From: UBA11872 sp965198285
Lineage (GTDB): Bacteria > Chloroflexota > UBA11872
NCBI GenBank assembly: GCA_965198285.1
Contig: OZ240251.1
Span: 2,914,001-2,978,000, forward strand
Reading direction: 5' to 3'
DNA: 64,000 bases
Shown: positions 24,680 through 35,400 of the stretch, piece after piece
How the letters are laid out: the number at the start of each line of letters is the position of its first letter
Numbering within the stretch: the first letter of the stretch is position 1
Position numbers and translations under genes: made by a program
Notes under the pieces: model-generated
The model's input: only the letters and a program-made list of their open reading frames with translations
Told to the model about the DNA's origin: nothing
Database searches by the model: none

Positions 24680-26224
24680 TCATTTGATGAAGTCGGCTGC
24701 GCGTTCGGCCATGGCAATTACCGTGAGGTTGAGATTCGCCCGCACCGTGTCAGGCATGATCGAGGCGTCGACGACGCGCAGTCCGTCGAGGCCGTAGACC
24801 CTCCCGTACTGGTCCACCACCGCCAACGGGTCATTCGAAGGACCCATTTTGCAAGTGCTCGATACGTGGTGTGCGGTGATCACCTCCCGCTTCATCCAAG
24901 AATCCAGGGCATCATCGTCGGACAGGACGTCGTCCGGTGGTGCGAGCCGCTCCTCGACTATCTGATCGAAGGCCTCATGCTTAAACAGGTCGGCACACAC
25001 CCTGACACATTCACGTAGCCGCGACCGATCGATGGGATCGTCCAGCAGGTTGAAGTCGAGATAGGGAGGTTGCCTGGGGTCGCCGGATTGGAGGCGCAAC
25101 TCGCCCTGGCTGAAAGCCAAGTACAGGCACAAGCTTACGCCTATGCCTATCGGATTCCTATGATCCACCCCCCGCATGGGCTTCGCCGCCGAATAGTTGC
25201 CCATGTAGATGACCAAATCGTTCTTGAAGGACGAACCCGAGGCCGTAAACCGCAGGGTGACGGTGCCAGTCGCGACCTGGTCGGTGTCTAGTGGAAACCC
25301 TTCATGCGTCCTCCAGGCCATAGGCACATCCGGGTGATCGCGAAGATTCCGCCCGACTCCGGGAAGATCCTGTACGACGGGTATGTCCAACTGCCGCAAT
25401 TGGTCCGCGGGCCCAATACCCGACAGTGCCAGAATATGCGGCGTCCCGATGGCGCCGGCACAGAGGATGATCTCCTCGCCATAGACTGAAATCTCCTCAT
25501 GACCGCTGATGACCCGCAGTCCTACCGCTCGACGGCCTTCGAAGATGATCCGGACGACAAGGCAATGGGGTCTGATGGTCAGACCCCTTCGATCGCGCGC
25601 TGGGTCGAGGTAGCCCATAGCCGCACTCACACGCACGCGGCCCGAGACGTTGAAGGCAAGAGGCCCGACACCCGTGGAGTCAGGCTGATTGTGGTCCGGA
25701 CAATCGGGGAACCCGGCGTCTCGACATGCCCGGTAGAAGGCGCGTTGTTGGGGGCCCCATTCGTCGGGCTGATACCTGCGGCAGCTTATGGGGCCATCCG
25801 TACCGTGACTTTCATCTGCGAAATCCTGGTCCGCTTCCAACTTTCGCAGGTAGGGGAGCAGCTTCTCGTACCGCCATTCGGAGTTCCCCCACTCCGCCCA
25901 TCGGTCGAAGTCCTCCGGCATTCCACGAAGAAACTGAGCGTCATTGATAGCGCTCGAGCCGCCCGTGACCTTTCCACGAGGGACATCTATTTGGGCCTGG
26001 TCCGTGGCTCTGGCGCGAAAATTCCAAATGTGTCCGCTATCCCAGATTGCTTTCCCGGTCCCGTAGGCGTACTTCACCGAATCGGGCATCTGCTCCAACG
26101 CGGGATAGTCCCCTCCGGCCTCAAGAAGCAGAACCGACCGATGACGGTCTTCCGATAGACGGGCCGCCAAGACCGAACCTGCCGATCCTGCGCCGACGAC
26201 AATGTGGTCGTATTTCTCAATCAT
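24680..26224 (-). CDS. GMC family FAD-dependent oxidoreductase
   Basis: 514 residues from ATG 26224 (MIEKYDHIVVGAGSAGSVLA), which places the Rossmann GxGxxG right at the N-terminus as in the family; longer upstream frames are not needed. GMC signature regions include VTGGSSAINDAQFLRGMPED and LCAGAIGTPHILALSGIGPA. The catalytic His is in HHVSSTCKMG (~residue 448), and Asn in RANLNLTVIAMAERAADF completes the pair. It oxidises a primary or secondary alcohol with FAD (choline dehydrogenase/glucose oxidase relatives). First gene of a minus-strand set with the sulfatase-like and PhyH genes. Confidence 0.92.
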   Translation of the reverse strand: MIEKYDHIVVGAGSAGSVLAARLSEDRHRSVLLLEAGGDYPALEQMPDSVKYAYGTGKAIWDSGHIWNFRARATDQAQIDVPRGKVTGGSSAINDAQFLRGMPEDFDRWAEWGNSEWRYEKLLPYLRKLEADQDFADESHGTDGPISCRRYQPDEWGPQQRAFYRACRDAGFPDCPDHNQPDSTGVGPLAFNVSGRVRVSAAMGYLDPARDRRGLTIRPHCLVVRIIFEGRRAVGLRVISGHEEISVYGEEIILCAGAIGTPHILALSGIGPADQLRQLDIPVVQDLPGVGRNLRDHPDVPMAWRTHEGFPLDTDQVATGTVTLRFTASGSSFKNDLVIYMGNYSAAKPMRGVDHRNPIGIGVSLCLYLAFSQGELRLQSGDPRQPPYLDFNLLDDPIDRSRLRECVRVCADLFKHEAFDQIVEERLAPPDDVLSDDDALDSWMKREVITAHHVSSTCKMGPSNDPLAVVDQYGRVYGLDGLRVVDASIMPDTVRANLNLTVIAMAERAADFIK

Positions 26225-26775
26225 GCTGCTTCGCTGTCGCGATAGCGCATCCCTAACGGTCGGGTGGTCCTCAATAGGGGCCAGTATCACAGGCTCACAG
26301 GTCGAAGCGACTCCGGGTGTGTCTTCCTCATGAAGCCTGGTGCGGCTCGCCGTCCGTGGCACCTGATATCACGGATGGCCGACACATCGGATACGCCGCG
26401 CCCGCACGGCGGGGCCTCAGCGCCGACCTGGACTCGGATTCCATCGGGTACGGGGCAGGTGAACTGGCGGCCGGCCATGGCCCCGGCGCTTCGGGGACCG
26501 ATCTCTACGCCAACAAGCGCTCACGGATACGTTGCGGCAGCATGGTTTCTTGTGCGTTCGGAGGCCGAGTCGTCGGCAATACCAAATCGCTCTCTGCTCG
26601 ACTTGCCTGTGGAGTCGTGGGAGTGGCCCGGCGAGATGGGCAAGGCCTGCGGCTATCGCGATCCGGCGCTTGAGCTCCGAAAGTCTGCTGAAGGCGATAC
26701 CGACCGCGGCTTGGCGCGAAGGCCGGAGGGGCAGGCACTCCGCACCAGACTCGACGCATGACGAGGCGTCCCGAC
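26225..26775. other. Intergenic, no gene recognised
   Basis: 551 bases between the divergent-looking ends of the GMC gene start and the response-regulator stop. Open frames on the + strand (for example 26264-26761) have no recognisable domain, and no repeat or RNA is seen. Confidence 0.4.
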
Positions 26776-27474
26776 CTATTTCTCGAGCGCCGGTTGGATG
26801 TCGTTTCCAACCACGACGTCATCCAGCAACCCGTTCCGTACCGCCCAGATGACGAGTTCCTGCTTGGTGTGAATTCCCAGCTTGTCCTGCACGCGGTAGA
26901 GGGTGTTACGGACGGTCACGGTGCTCTTGCCCCTCGCCTTGGCGATTTGGGCATACGGTCTGCCGCTTGCGAAGAGTGTGAGGGTCTGTTGCTCCACAGC
27001 GGTTAGCTGGCCCACGGCCTGCCGGGCGGCGAGCTGGTGCGACCCGCGGACCATGGCGAAGACCTGCTGCACGGCCTGCTCCGGTATCCGCAGTCGGCCT
27101 TCGGCCACCTCCACGACTGTTTCCACCAGTTCGTCCGGTTGTGAGTACTTCGGAAGGTAGCCCGTGGCCCCGGCAGCGACTGCCTCGATTACGGCATCCA
27201 TGGAGCTTGAAGCCGTCAGCATCAGGACCCGCGTAGTGGGTAGCAACTCCATGATCTCGCGGCAGGCATCAATGCCGTCCTTACGCGGCATCAGGACATC
27301 CATGACGATGACTTCAGGCCTTAGCTGCTGGACGGTCCTTACGGCTTCCTCTCCATCTCCAGCTTGCCCGACCACGTCCACGCGGTCGGACGCTTCCAGA
27401 ACATCCCGCAGACCGTTGCGCATGATCGGATGATCGTCTACCACCATCACTCGTATCGAGCCGGCTGAAGCCAT
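26776..27474 (-). CDS. NarL/LuxR-type response regulator
   Basis: 232 residues. The receiver domain has acidic VVDDHPIMR, phospho-acceptor Asp59 in VIVMDVLMPRKDG, Thr in LMLTASS and Lys in TGYLPKYSQPDEL. The output is a LuxR-type HTH (QLTAVEQQTLTLFASGRPYA, TVTVRNTLYRVQDKLGIHTK). It begins 10 bases after the sensor kinase, so the two form a two-gene operon. The target is unknown; the divergent giant surface-protein gene or its own operon are candidates by position. Confidence 0.92.
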   Translation of the reverse strand: MASAGSIRVMVVDDHPIMRNGLRDVLEASDRVDVVGQAGDGEEAVRTVQQLRPEVIVMDVLMPRKDGIDACREIMELLPTTRVLMLTASSSMDAVIEAVAAGATGYLPKYSQPDELVETVVEVAEGRLRIPEQAVQQVFAMVRGSHQLAARQAVGQLTAVEQQTLTLFASGRPYAQIAKARGKSTVTVRNTLYRVQDKLGIHTKQELVIWAVRNGLLDDVVVGNDIQPALEK

Positions 27475-27484
27475 GGCAGCCTCC

Positions 27485-28741
27485 TCAATCAGCCGCTTTG
27501 CGGGGAACCACGCACGTAATGGTCAATCCCCGGTTTCCGTCGCCGCCGTCGACGATCAGCGATCCGCCTATCGCCGCAGCGTCGGCTCGCATGCCTTTGA
27601 AACCGCGACCTTGTTCCGAGTAGTCGGCCGGAAGACCCACTCCGTCGTCGGACACGGACAGCCTGACCTGATCGGGCTCGAAGTCCAGCCCCACGTCTAC
27701 CTTGCCGGCTCGGGCATGCAGGAAGGCATTGGTCAGCGCGTTATGCGCGATGGCGAAGAGACGAGACCGGGTTTGCGTGGCAAGCGAGGGCTCAGTTCCG
27801 CGCTGTGACATCGAGGTAGGGATCCCGGTGATTTTCTCGAACGTGGCACAGTGCGACCACAGGACGTGTCCCAACTCTCGGCCTTCCAAGATGTCGCCCG
27901 CGTCGATGGGCCCCCGCATCTCCCACATGGCGGACTTTGACAGCGTAGCGGTGGCATCCAGCGTGGCCACCAGATCCGAGTTGGATTCACCGGCCAGCGC
28001 CCTGGCTCTGTGAATTCCCAGGCCGATCATGTAGGCCGTCTGCGCGATCGTATTGTGAATCGTCTGCGAGAGCTCGATGCGTTCCCGCCGCAATTGCCGC
28101 TCCCTTGAAACGGCCGCCTGCCACCGGAGACGCTCGAATCGGGTGATGAAGCTCACACCGAGCACCAAGACGTACATGGCCGCTAGTCTCGCCACCAGCA
28201 CTTTTTCCTTGCCCGCGTCGATGTCCAGACCGGCTCCCGCCTGGAGGCACGCGACCACGTAAACGATCGCCACGGTCGTCGTCCAAGCCAAAATCAGCCA
28301 GAACGATGAGAAGACCACGGCCAGAATGGCAAGGGCCGGGAAGTACGCCAGAAAGATGAAGCTCGGGAATCCCCCGCCGACGACGATGCCGAACGTCGTG
28401 AGCGAAATGTCCATGGCGCCCAGGACGAGCAGCCACCGCCATGAAACGGGACTGTGCGCGAGAAGCCGCCAGTGGAGCAGGCCGTTGACCAGACCTAGTA
28501 GAACGGGAATCACCAGGTACTCGGCGGCCTGGGGATACCAAAAGTGAGGTCGATAGAGGATGAGACACAGGGCCACAGCCCAGATGAACCAGCGGCCCCA
28601 GACAGAGATCCAGGTGGCATACAAGACAACGTCGGGGTCGGACAGCGTGCCCGGAATGACTGCCTTCCGAGTGGCTCCAATACCAGCCTGCAGGACGTCC
28701 AAGCCCACAGTCACAAATCGCCTGCGCAGCTGCGCCATCAC
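27485..28741 (-). CDS. Sensor histidine kinase (LiaS/NarX-type, HisKA_3)
   Basis: 418 residues. About five to six hydrophobic segments in residues 45-205, then an HisKA_3 dimerisation helix with the phospho-accepting His in ELSQTIHNTIAQTAYMIGLG, and an HATPase domain with the N box AIAHNALTNAFLHA and G boxes VSDDGVGLP and GRGFKGMRADA. There is no extracellular sensor domain, so it probably senses a membrane-embedded signal. Start could be either of two adjacent ATGs (28741 or 28738). Partner: the regulator immediately downstream. Confidence 0.92.
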   Translation of the reverse strand: MMAQLRRRFVTVGLDVLQAGIGATRKAVIPGTLSDPDVVLYATWISVWGRWFIWAVALCLILYRPHFWYPQAAEYLVIPVLLGLVNGLLHWRLLAHSPVSWRWLLVLGAMDISLTTFGIVVGGGFPSFIFLAYFPALAILAVVFSSFWLILAWTTTVAIVYVVACLQAGAGLDIDAGKEKVLVARLAAMYVLVLGVSFITRFERLRWQAAVSRERQLRRERIELSQTIHNTIAQTAYMIGLGIHRARALAGESNSDLVATLDATATLSKSAMWEMRGPIDAGDILEGRELGHVLWSHCATFEKITGIPTSMSQRGTEPSLATQTRSRLFAIAHNALTNAFLHARAGKVDVGLDFEPDQVRLSVSDDGVGLPADYSEQGRGFKGMRADAAAIGGSLIVDGGDGNRGLTITCVVPRKAAD

Positions 28742-29494
28742 AGGCCACCTCGTTGCTCTCGTCCTGCGCCGCCCGATGCAGCGCGATCTCCCAGTGACAA
28801 TATACAGCAGCTAATCACTTTCAATGGTATCACTTTATACCAATCAAGATGATACAGAGTGATCATTTGGATAGGCAAAGTGATACTTCAGGGCGATCTC
28901 TATTGACTCTTTCCTGTGACCATATTGCTGTGTCGTAATCCCCCTTTTTCTCGATATATCGCTTCGTCTGCTATGTATAATATGTACATGCTGGGAATAC
29001 CAAACGCTCGCGGTGCGATCCATCCAAAAGGGTAGCATCGACACCGCGAGCGTGGTTTGCGCTGCCCCGACGGGAAAGTTGAAGGTCAGCGCGCTTGCCG
29101 CTGGGAGTACCGAAGTGTAGCTGTGACTTACAAGGACGCTACTCGCAGCCAGCCGCTAGGTATATCATCGCCTCCGACACTTGACAAGACCGGTTTTGGG
29201 AAATGAAGATACGGTCGCTCGTGTTAGGAGATGAACGGGAGGAACAAGCGTGGCGAGTTCATGTTAGCCCTGTGATCTTCTAGCCTAGTCAGCCGAAGGC
29301 AAAACTGACCATTTCCCGCTGGCTGACCACAGTCGCAGACTCTTGTTGCATTATCGCCCTAGAGGCCAAGGACTTGAGCGTCCTGGTCTTGAGACAAGCC
29401 TGGGGAGGCCGTGCTTGTCGAGATTCCATACGGTACAACGGTGTCTAGCGCGCGTCTTAAGTCCCACGACTGATTCCGCCTCTAGTCGCGTCCG
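28742..29494. promoter_or_regulatory. AT-rich divergent regulatory region
   Basis: 753 bases between the kinase (minus) and the giant surface-protein gene (plus). About 28800-28990 is far more AT-rich than the rest of the window. It contains a perfect 10-base inverted repeat, GTATCACTTT (28827-28836) and AAAGTGATAC (28877-28886), with a further AATCACTTT copy at 28813. No gene is seen; the repeats are candidate operator half-sites. Confidence 0.45.
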
Positions 29495-32400
29495 ATGAGA
29501 ACAGACGCGAGTCCACGCCTCCCCAGCGCCGATTCCCCGCGCCGGATCATCCTGGCGCTGACCATCTCCGGACTGGCTGTGCTGACCGCCCTTTGGAGCG
29601 TCGGGCCCCCGACCGCCGCCAGCAGCCACTGTGCCTCGCAATCCAGCGCCGCACTGATCCGGGACTGCCACACGCTGATCGATCTGAAGGACGACCTGGA
29701 CCCCAACGACGTGCTGAACTGGTTGGAATCCCTTGAAATGGATCAGTGGCAAGGGATAGTCAGCTCCGAAGAAGACGGCGTCACAACGCTTGAAGTTCAC
29801 AACACCTCCCTGAACGGCACGGTTCCCGCCGGACTGGGAAGCCTCCCCAATCTGCGGTTCTTGCGACTGTGGCGCAGCGGGCTGACCGGCTCGATTCCCA
29901 CGGAACTGGGCAACCTGTCGAACCTGGAGGAGTTGCGTCTTGACCAGAACTCGCTCACCGGGAGCATTCCCACCGGGCTGGGCGGTCTGAGCAACCTGAC
30001 GTCCCTGAGCCTGGCCATCAACCAGTTGAGCGGCCGAATCCCCAGCGACTTCGGAAGCTTGAGTTCGCTGGGCTACTTGGCGCTGGATGGAAACTTTCTC
30101 GGCCTGCAAACCCATCCCACGCTGGGCGACCCCGCTCCGACCACCGTTTCAAACCCGATCCCCGCTAGCCTGGGGAACTTGACGAACCTCGCTGGCCTGG
30201 ACCTCAGCGACAACAGACTGTCGGGATCCATCCCCTCCGCATTGGGCAACCTCAGCAGTCTGAACGTTCTCGACCTCGACCATAACGATTTCAGCGGGAG
30301 CATTCCCGCGGCACTTGGCAATCTCTTAGAGTTGAACGGGTTGAGTGCTCGGGGAAACAACCTGAGCGGATCGATTCCCTCGCAACTCGGCAACCTATCC
30401 AAACTCTCCTTCCTCGATCTTTCGGCCAATCAGTTAACCGGCAGCATTCCGGCCGGCTTCGGCCGTTTGAGCAAGTTGCGAGCGCTGCATCTCCAAGAGA
30501 ATCAACTGAGCGGTTCCATCCCGCCTCTGGGTGCTCTCACGGAACTCCAGATTCTGAACCTTTACACCAACCGGCTGAGCGGCTCCATCCCAACAGATCT
30601 GGGCGATCTTGCGGCGCTCAAGTATTTGAATCTAGAGCGGAACGAGTTAAGCGGCGCTATTCCATTCGAGCTGAGCGGCCTTGGCAACCTCATAAGCCTG
30701 AACCTCAGCGACAACGGGTTGAGCCTGGGGATCCCGACCCAGCTTGCCAATCTGATGAAGGCGACCTCCATCAATCTTTCGTGCAACATTCTGACCGGCA
30801 ACATTCCCACTGAGTTGGGCGGAATGGAGAAGCTGCAGATGTTGCTGCTGCACGGAAATAGCCTAAATGCCCCGACCGAAACCCAACTTGCCGAATTCAG
30901 CAACCTCTGGCTCTTTCGGCATTCGACCGAGAGCTCATGCCCCAGGGGACAGCCGGGCACGAGTCCACCGTCGAATGACGATGTCTCGCCAACGTTCGAA
31001 GACGCCGAGCATTCGCGCGACGGACTGAGCATCGTCCTTACCTATGACGAAGCATTGGACAGCTCGAACGGACCCACGACCACGGACTTCACGGTCAAGG
31101 TAGACGGCCAGGCGATTACGGTCTCGACGGTGACCGTGAAAGTTCGGAAGGTGCGGTTGGCCCTGGCCACGCCGGTGACGGAGCACCAGACCCTCACCGT
31201 CGGCTATGGGGATCCAACGTCGGGCAACGACGCGAAGGCCATACAGGACCGCGCCGGCAACGACGCGGACGACCTGTCAGAGACGCGGGTCACCAATGAC
31301 TCCACCGTCGTCGACGATGTTGCGCCGACGTTTCAGAGCGCGGCGATTTCGAGCGAGGCCAACAAGATCATCCTTACCTACAGCGAGGTGCTGGATAGTC
31401 AGGACAAGCCGGATCACTCGAACTTCAAGGTCTTGGTCGAGGGCGAAGTTCGCGAGATCTATTTCGTGGGTGTCAGCGACCGGCAGGTCACGCTTGAAGT
31501 GTCCAGCGCGGTCACCCAGCGCCAGGCAGTGGTGGTCAGCTACTTCGATCCCACCACGGGCGATGACGACGACGCGATTCAGGACCGCTCGGGCAACGAC
31601 GCGGCCACGCTCGAAGACCAGTCGGTCCAGAACTCCGTCCCAGCTCCCGACACGCGCCCGCCCAGATTTGAGCGGTCGGCAATGTCCAGCGATGGCCTCA
31701 GCATCACGCTGGTCTATGACGAGGTACTGGACGAGCTAGCCGGGCCAGCCACCAGCGACTTTTCGGTTGACGTGGACGACGTGACTGCCGAGCCCTTGTA
31801 CGTGGAGTACAGCGGCCTCACGGTCGTCCTGTACCTGGCTAGCGAGGTGCGAGAGTTGCAGACGGTCAAGGTGAGCTACACCGATCCGACCAGCGGCAAT
31901 GACACCTATGCGATTCAAGACGTCGCCGGCAATGACGCGGCCAGCCTGACCGACCACGTCGTCACGAGTTCGTCCACGGTGCGCGACAACGTGGCGCCAG
32001 TGTTTCAGACCGCGGAAACCTCGACCGACGGAACCAAGATCATTTTGACCTATGACGAAGTCCTGGACAGACAGAATCCGCCGATTACCGCCAATTTCCA
32101 GGTCTCGGTTTACGGCGAGGCCCGCGAAATCTCAGCGGTGACGGTCAGCGGGAAGACGGTTGAACTGCGGCTTCGCGACACGATTAATACAGGCCAGACG
32201 GTCACCGTGACCTACAACGATCCTACGCTCGCCTTTGACGACCAGAAGGCGATTCAGGACCGGGCGGGCAACGACGCGGCCAGCCTGATCGAGCGTGATG
32301 TTTCGAACTCGTCGACGGTCGCTGACACCACGCCGCCGACGTTCGTGCGGGCCGTCATGTCAACTGACGGCGGCTCCGTCGTTCTCACCTACAACGAGCT

Positions 32401-35400
32401 GCTGGATGAAACGAACCGGCCAGCAACGACTGCCTTTTCGGTGACGGTGGCTGGTCAATCCTCGGAGATCTCCTCGGTGCGTGTCGAAGGCCGATCCGTC
32501 GCCCTGGATATGACCAACACGGTGCCATCTGGCGCCGCTGTGAAAGTGACCTACACCGATCCAAGCGCAAACAACGACGCCAACGCGATCCAGGACCGGG
32601 CCGGCAACGACGCCGCCGATCTGACCAACCAAACAGTTACGAATGACTCCTCCGTCACCGATGAGGATGCGCCGGTATTCCAGACCGCCGAAACGTCAAC
32701 CGACGGGACCAAGATCATCCTCACGTTCAACGAGAACCTGGATAGCCAGAACAAGCCGGGCAGCAGCGACTTCACCGTCACGGTGCAGGGCGAACATCGA
32801 AGGGTCTCCGCGGTGACCGTGAGCGGGGCGACCGCTGAGCTCGGGCTTGGCGCTGCGATCACCTCGGAACAGACGGTCACGGTCATCTACACCGACCCGA
32901 CCGCAGGCGTGAATGACCGAAATGCCATTCAGGATGCGGCGGGCAACGACGCGGCCAGTCTGTCTGAGCCGGTCACGAACAATTCCACGGCCGCCGATTC
33001 AACTGCCCCGACCCTGGTGCGCGCGGAGACGTCGACCAATGGCGGCCAGATCATCCTCACGTTCAGCGAGGTTTTGGACAGCAACAGCGTGCCGCAATCC
33101 AGCGATTTCACAGTGACGGTGGACGGCGACTCTGTGGAACTCTCATCCAGTTCGCCGGTCACAGTCCGAGGACGCGCGGTGATTCTGGGCCTTGACGCCG
33201 CGGTGACGTCGGGACAGAGCGTCAAGTTCACCTACACCGATCCGACGAATGGCGACGACTCGGGTGTGATTCAAGATCCGGCGGGCAACGATGTCGCGAC
33301 GATTACTGACTGGCAGGTGACGAACCGAGTAGGACAGGGGACGTCGCGGCCCTCGACACCGGGTGGATCAGGATCGCCAGGGTCCACGCCCGGATCATCG
33401 ACACGCGGCACTCCGCCTGGAACTCCGCAGGGACCGCTTGGTTTGACCCTCATGGTGCCCGAAGCGCCAATCGAAGTCGGCCAAACGCTCACGTACACCG
33501 TGACCATCGTCAACTCCGGCAGCGAGGCGCTGACCGGGCTGACTTGGCGCGACGTGACAGCTGAAACGGCGGCCCAGTCGCTGAGCGATCTGGCGTCCGG
33601 TGGCTCGGTGTCGGTCAGCGGGACGTTTGGGCCCATGCAGGACGACCACGTGCCGCACATCATCCTCACCGTCGCGGCAGACTCCGACCAGACGGACGAG
33701 ATCGTCACCACCGAACGCGTCGAGGTGGCCGCGTCGGAAGAGACATCCACGACGCAGGATCCGCAGCAATCCGACCAGCTCTCCGGCCAGCCGCCCACGG
33801 GCGTGCGACCCAAGGTCCCGTCGTCGCTGGTGTTGCGGGTGGTGCGCAATCAGTTCAACGTGCCGGACGTGCACCTGGCGCACAACATTCCGGACCTGCT
33901 GGTGACCTTGCCGGATGGCTCCGAGACGTCGTGCAACTTCCTGACGCACTACGAGAACACCGGCGGGCTGACCCGCTGGGGTCACACGACCTCGGAAGTG
34001 CTCGAAGAACGGCCCGGCTCGCTCACGCAGTACTACCAGCGCGGCGTGGTGGACTGCCACGCCCGCGAGGGCGAGTGGCTGATGGAGCGCCGGCTGGCCT
34101 GGGACCACTTCGGCGGCGGGATCGACGGCTCCGAGGACCTGGGCGTGGAGCCGCACCTGCTCAGCGACCAGCCTGGCGAGTTGCTGGGGCCGTGGGGCCA
34201 CACGGTGTCCAACTACGCGGTCGACGGCACCTACATCGGCTTCCTGGACTTCTTTACGTCCCTGGGCGGGGTGCCGGCGTTTGGGTACCCGAAGAGCGAA
34301 GCCCGCTACGACAACGATCCGCGGCGCCAGCTCGGCATCCAGGTCGCCACCCAGGGCTTCATCCGGCAGTACTTCCAGGCGGCGGTCATGGAGGACCACC
34401 CGGACACCTTGTCCACGGTGATGCTGCGGCTGCTCGGCGACGACCTGCGCGATCGCCGCTATCCCAACGAGCTGTACAGGACATTCGTCAGCTTCGGCTC
34501 CGTTCCGCCACTGCACGTCGGGCAGATCTACGTTGCCGAGCTGGTCACGGCCGATCCAGAGGCTGCGCCCACGCTCACACCACCGGTTGAACACACACCG
34601 TTGCCGGCCACGCCAGCCAGGCCCTCAACGCTCCGGGTTCGCGTGGATCGGTTCGAATACAGCGAGCCGGACGTGCATATGGGCCACAACATTTCCGACC
34701 TGACGCTCCTGCTGCCGGACGGCTCCGAGAGCACCTGCAACTTCCTGACCTACTTCGAGTCCAGCCACGGCCTGGCACGTTGGGGGCACCCAACGTCCGA
34801 GGTCTTTGAAGAGCGCGACGCTGTGCTCACCCAGTACTTCCAGCGCGGGGCCCTGAACTGCTCGGAACGCGATGGCCAGTGGAGCGTCACGCGACGCCTG
34901 GCCTGGGACTACGTGGGCGGCGCCGCGGCCGGCGCACCGGACCTGGGCGTCGAGGCCCACCTGACCAGTGCACAGCCCGGCGAGGTCGTGGGCCCCTGGG
35001 GCCACCGGGTGTCCAACTCCGCCGTCGACGGCACCGTCATCGGCTTTCTCGACTTCTACACCGCGCTGGGGGGTGTCGAAACCTTCGGGTTCCCCAAGAC
35101 CGAGGCCCGCTACGACACAGACCCACGGGCCGAGCTGGGGATCCTGGGGGCCGCACGCAGCGTCATTCGCCAGTACTTCCAATCCGCCGTGCTGGAATAC
35201 CACCCCAGCGACGCATCCCAGCCGGCCAAGCTGCGGTTGCTGGGCGACGATGTCCGCGACCGGCTGTACCCTAACCAGACCTACCGGGCCTTTGGCGTCT
35301 TCGGCCCGTCCGTCCCCCTGGCCAAAGGACAGATCTACACGCCTGAGCGGATCACACCACCCGGCATCACCGGGGCGGCCATCACGGCGCCGCCCGGTCC

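Noticed and set aside
26264..26761. 165-residue open frame on the + strand
   Set aside because: No domain, signal or ribosome site recognised; composition typical of GC-rich chance frames.
28976..28981. Perfect TATAAT as a promoter
   Set aside because: No acceptable -35 at 16-18 bases (GATATA) and no start codon nearby; too weak alone in an AT-rich patch.
28844..29044. 66-residue minus-strand frame upstream of the kinase
   Set aside because: Lies over the AT-rich operator-like region, with no ribosome site or similarity.
33395..34594. Long minus-strand frames opposite the giant surface protein
   Set aside because: Shadow frames of repetitive high-GC coding sequence; no motifs.
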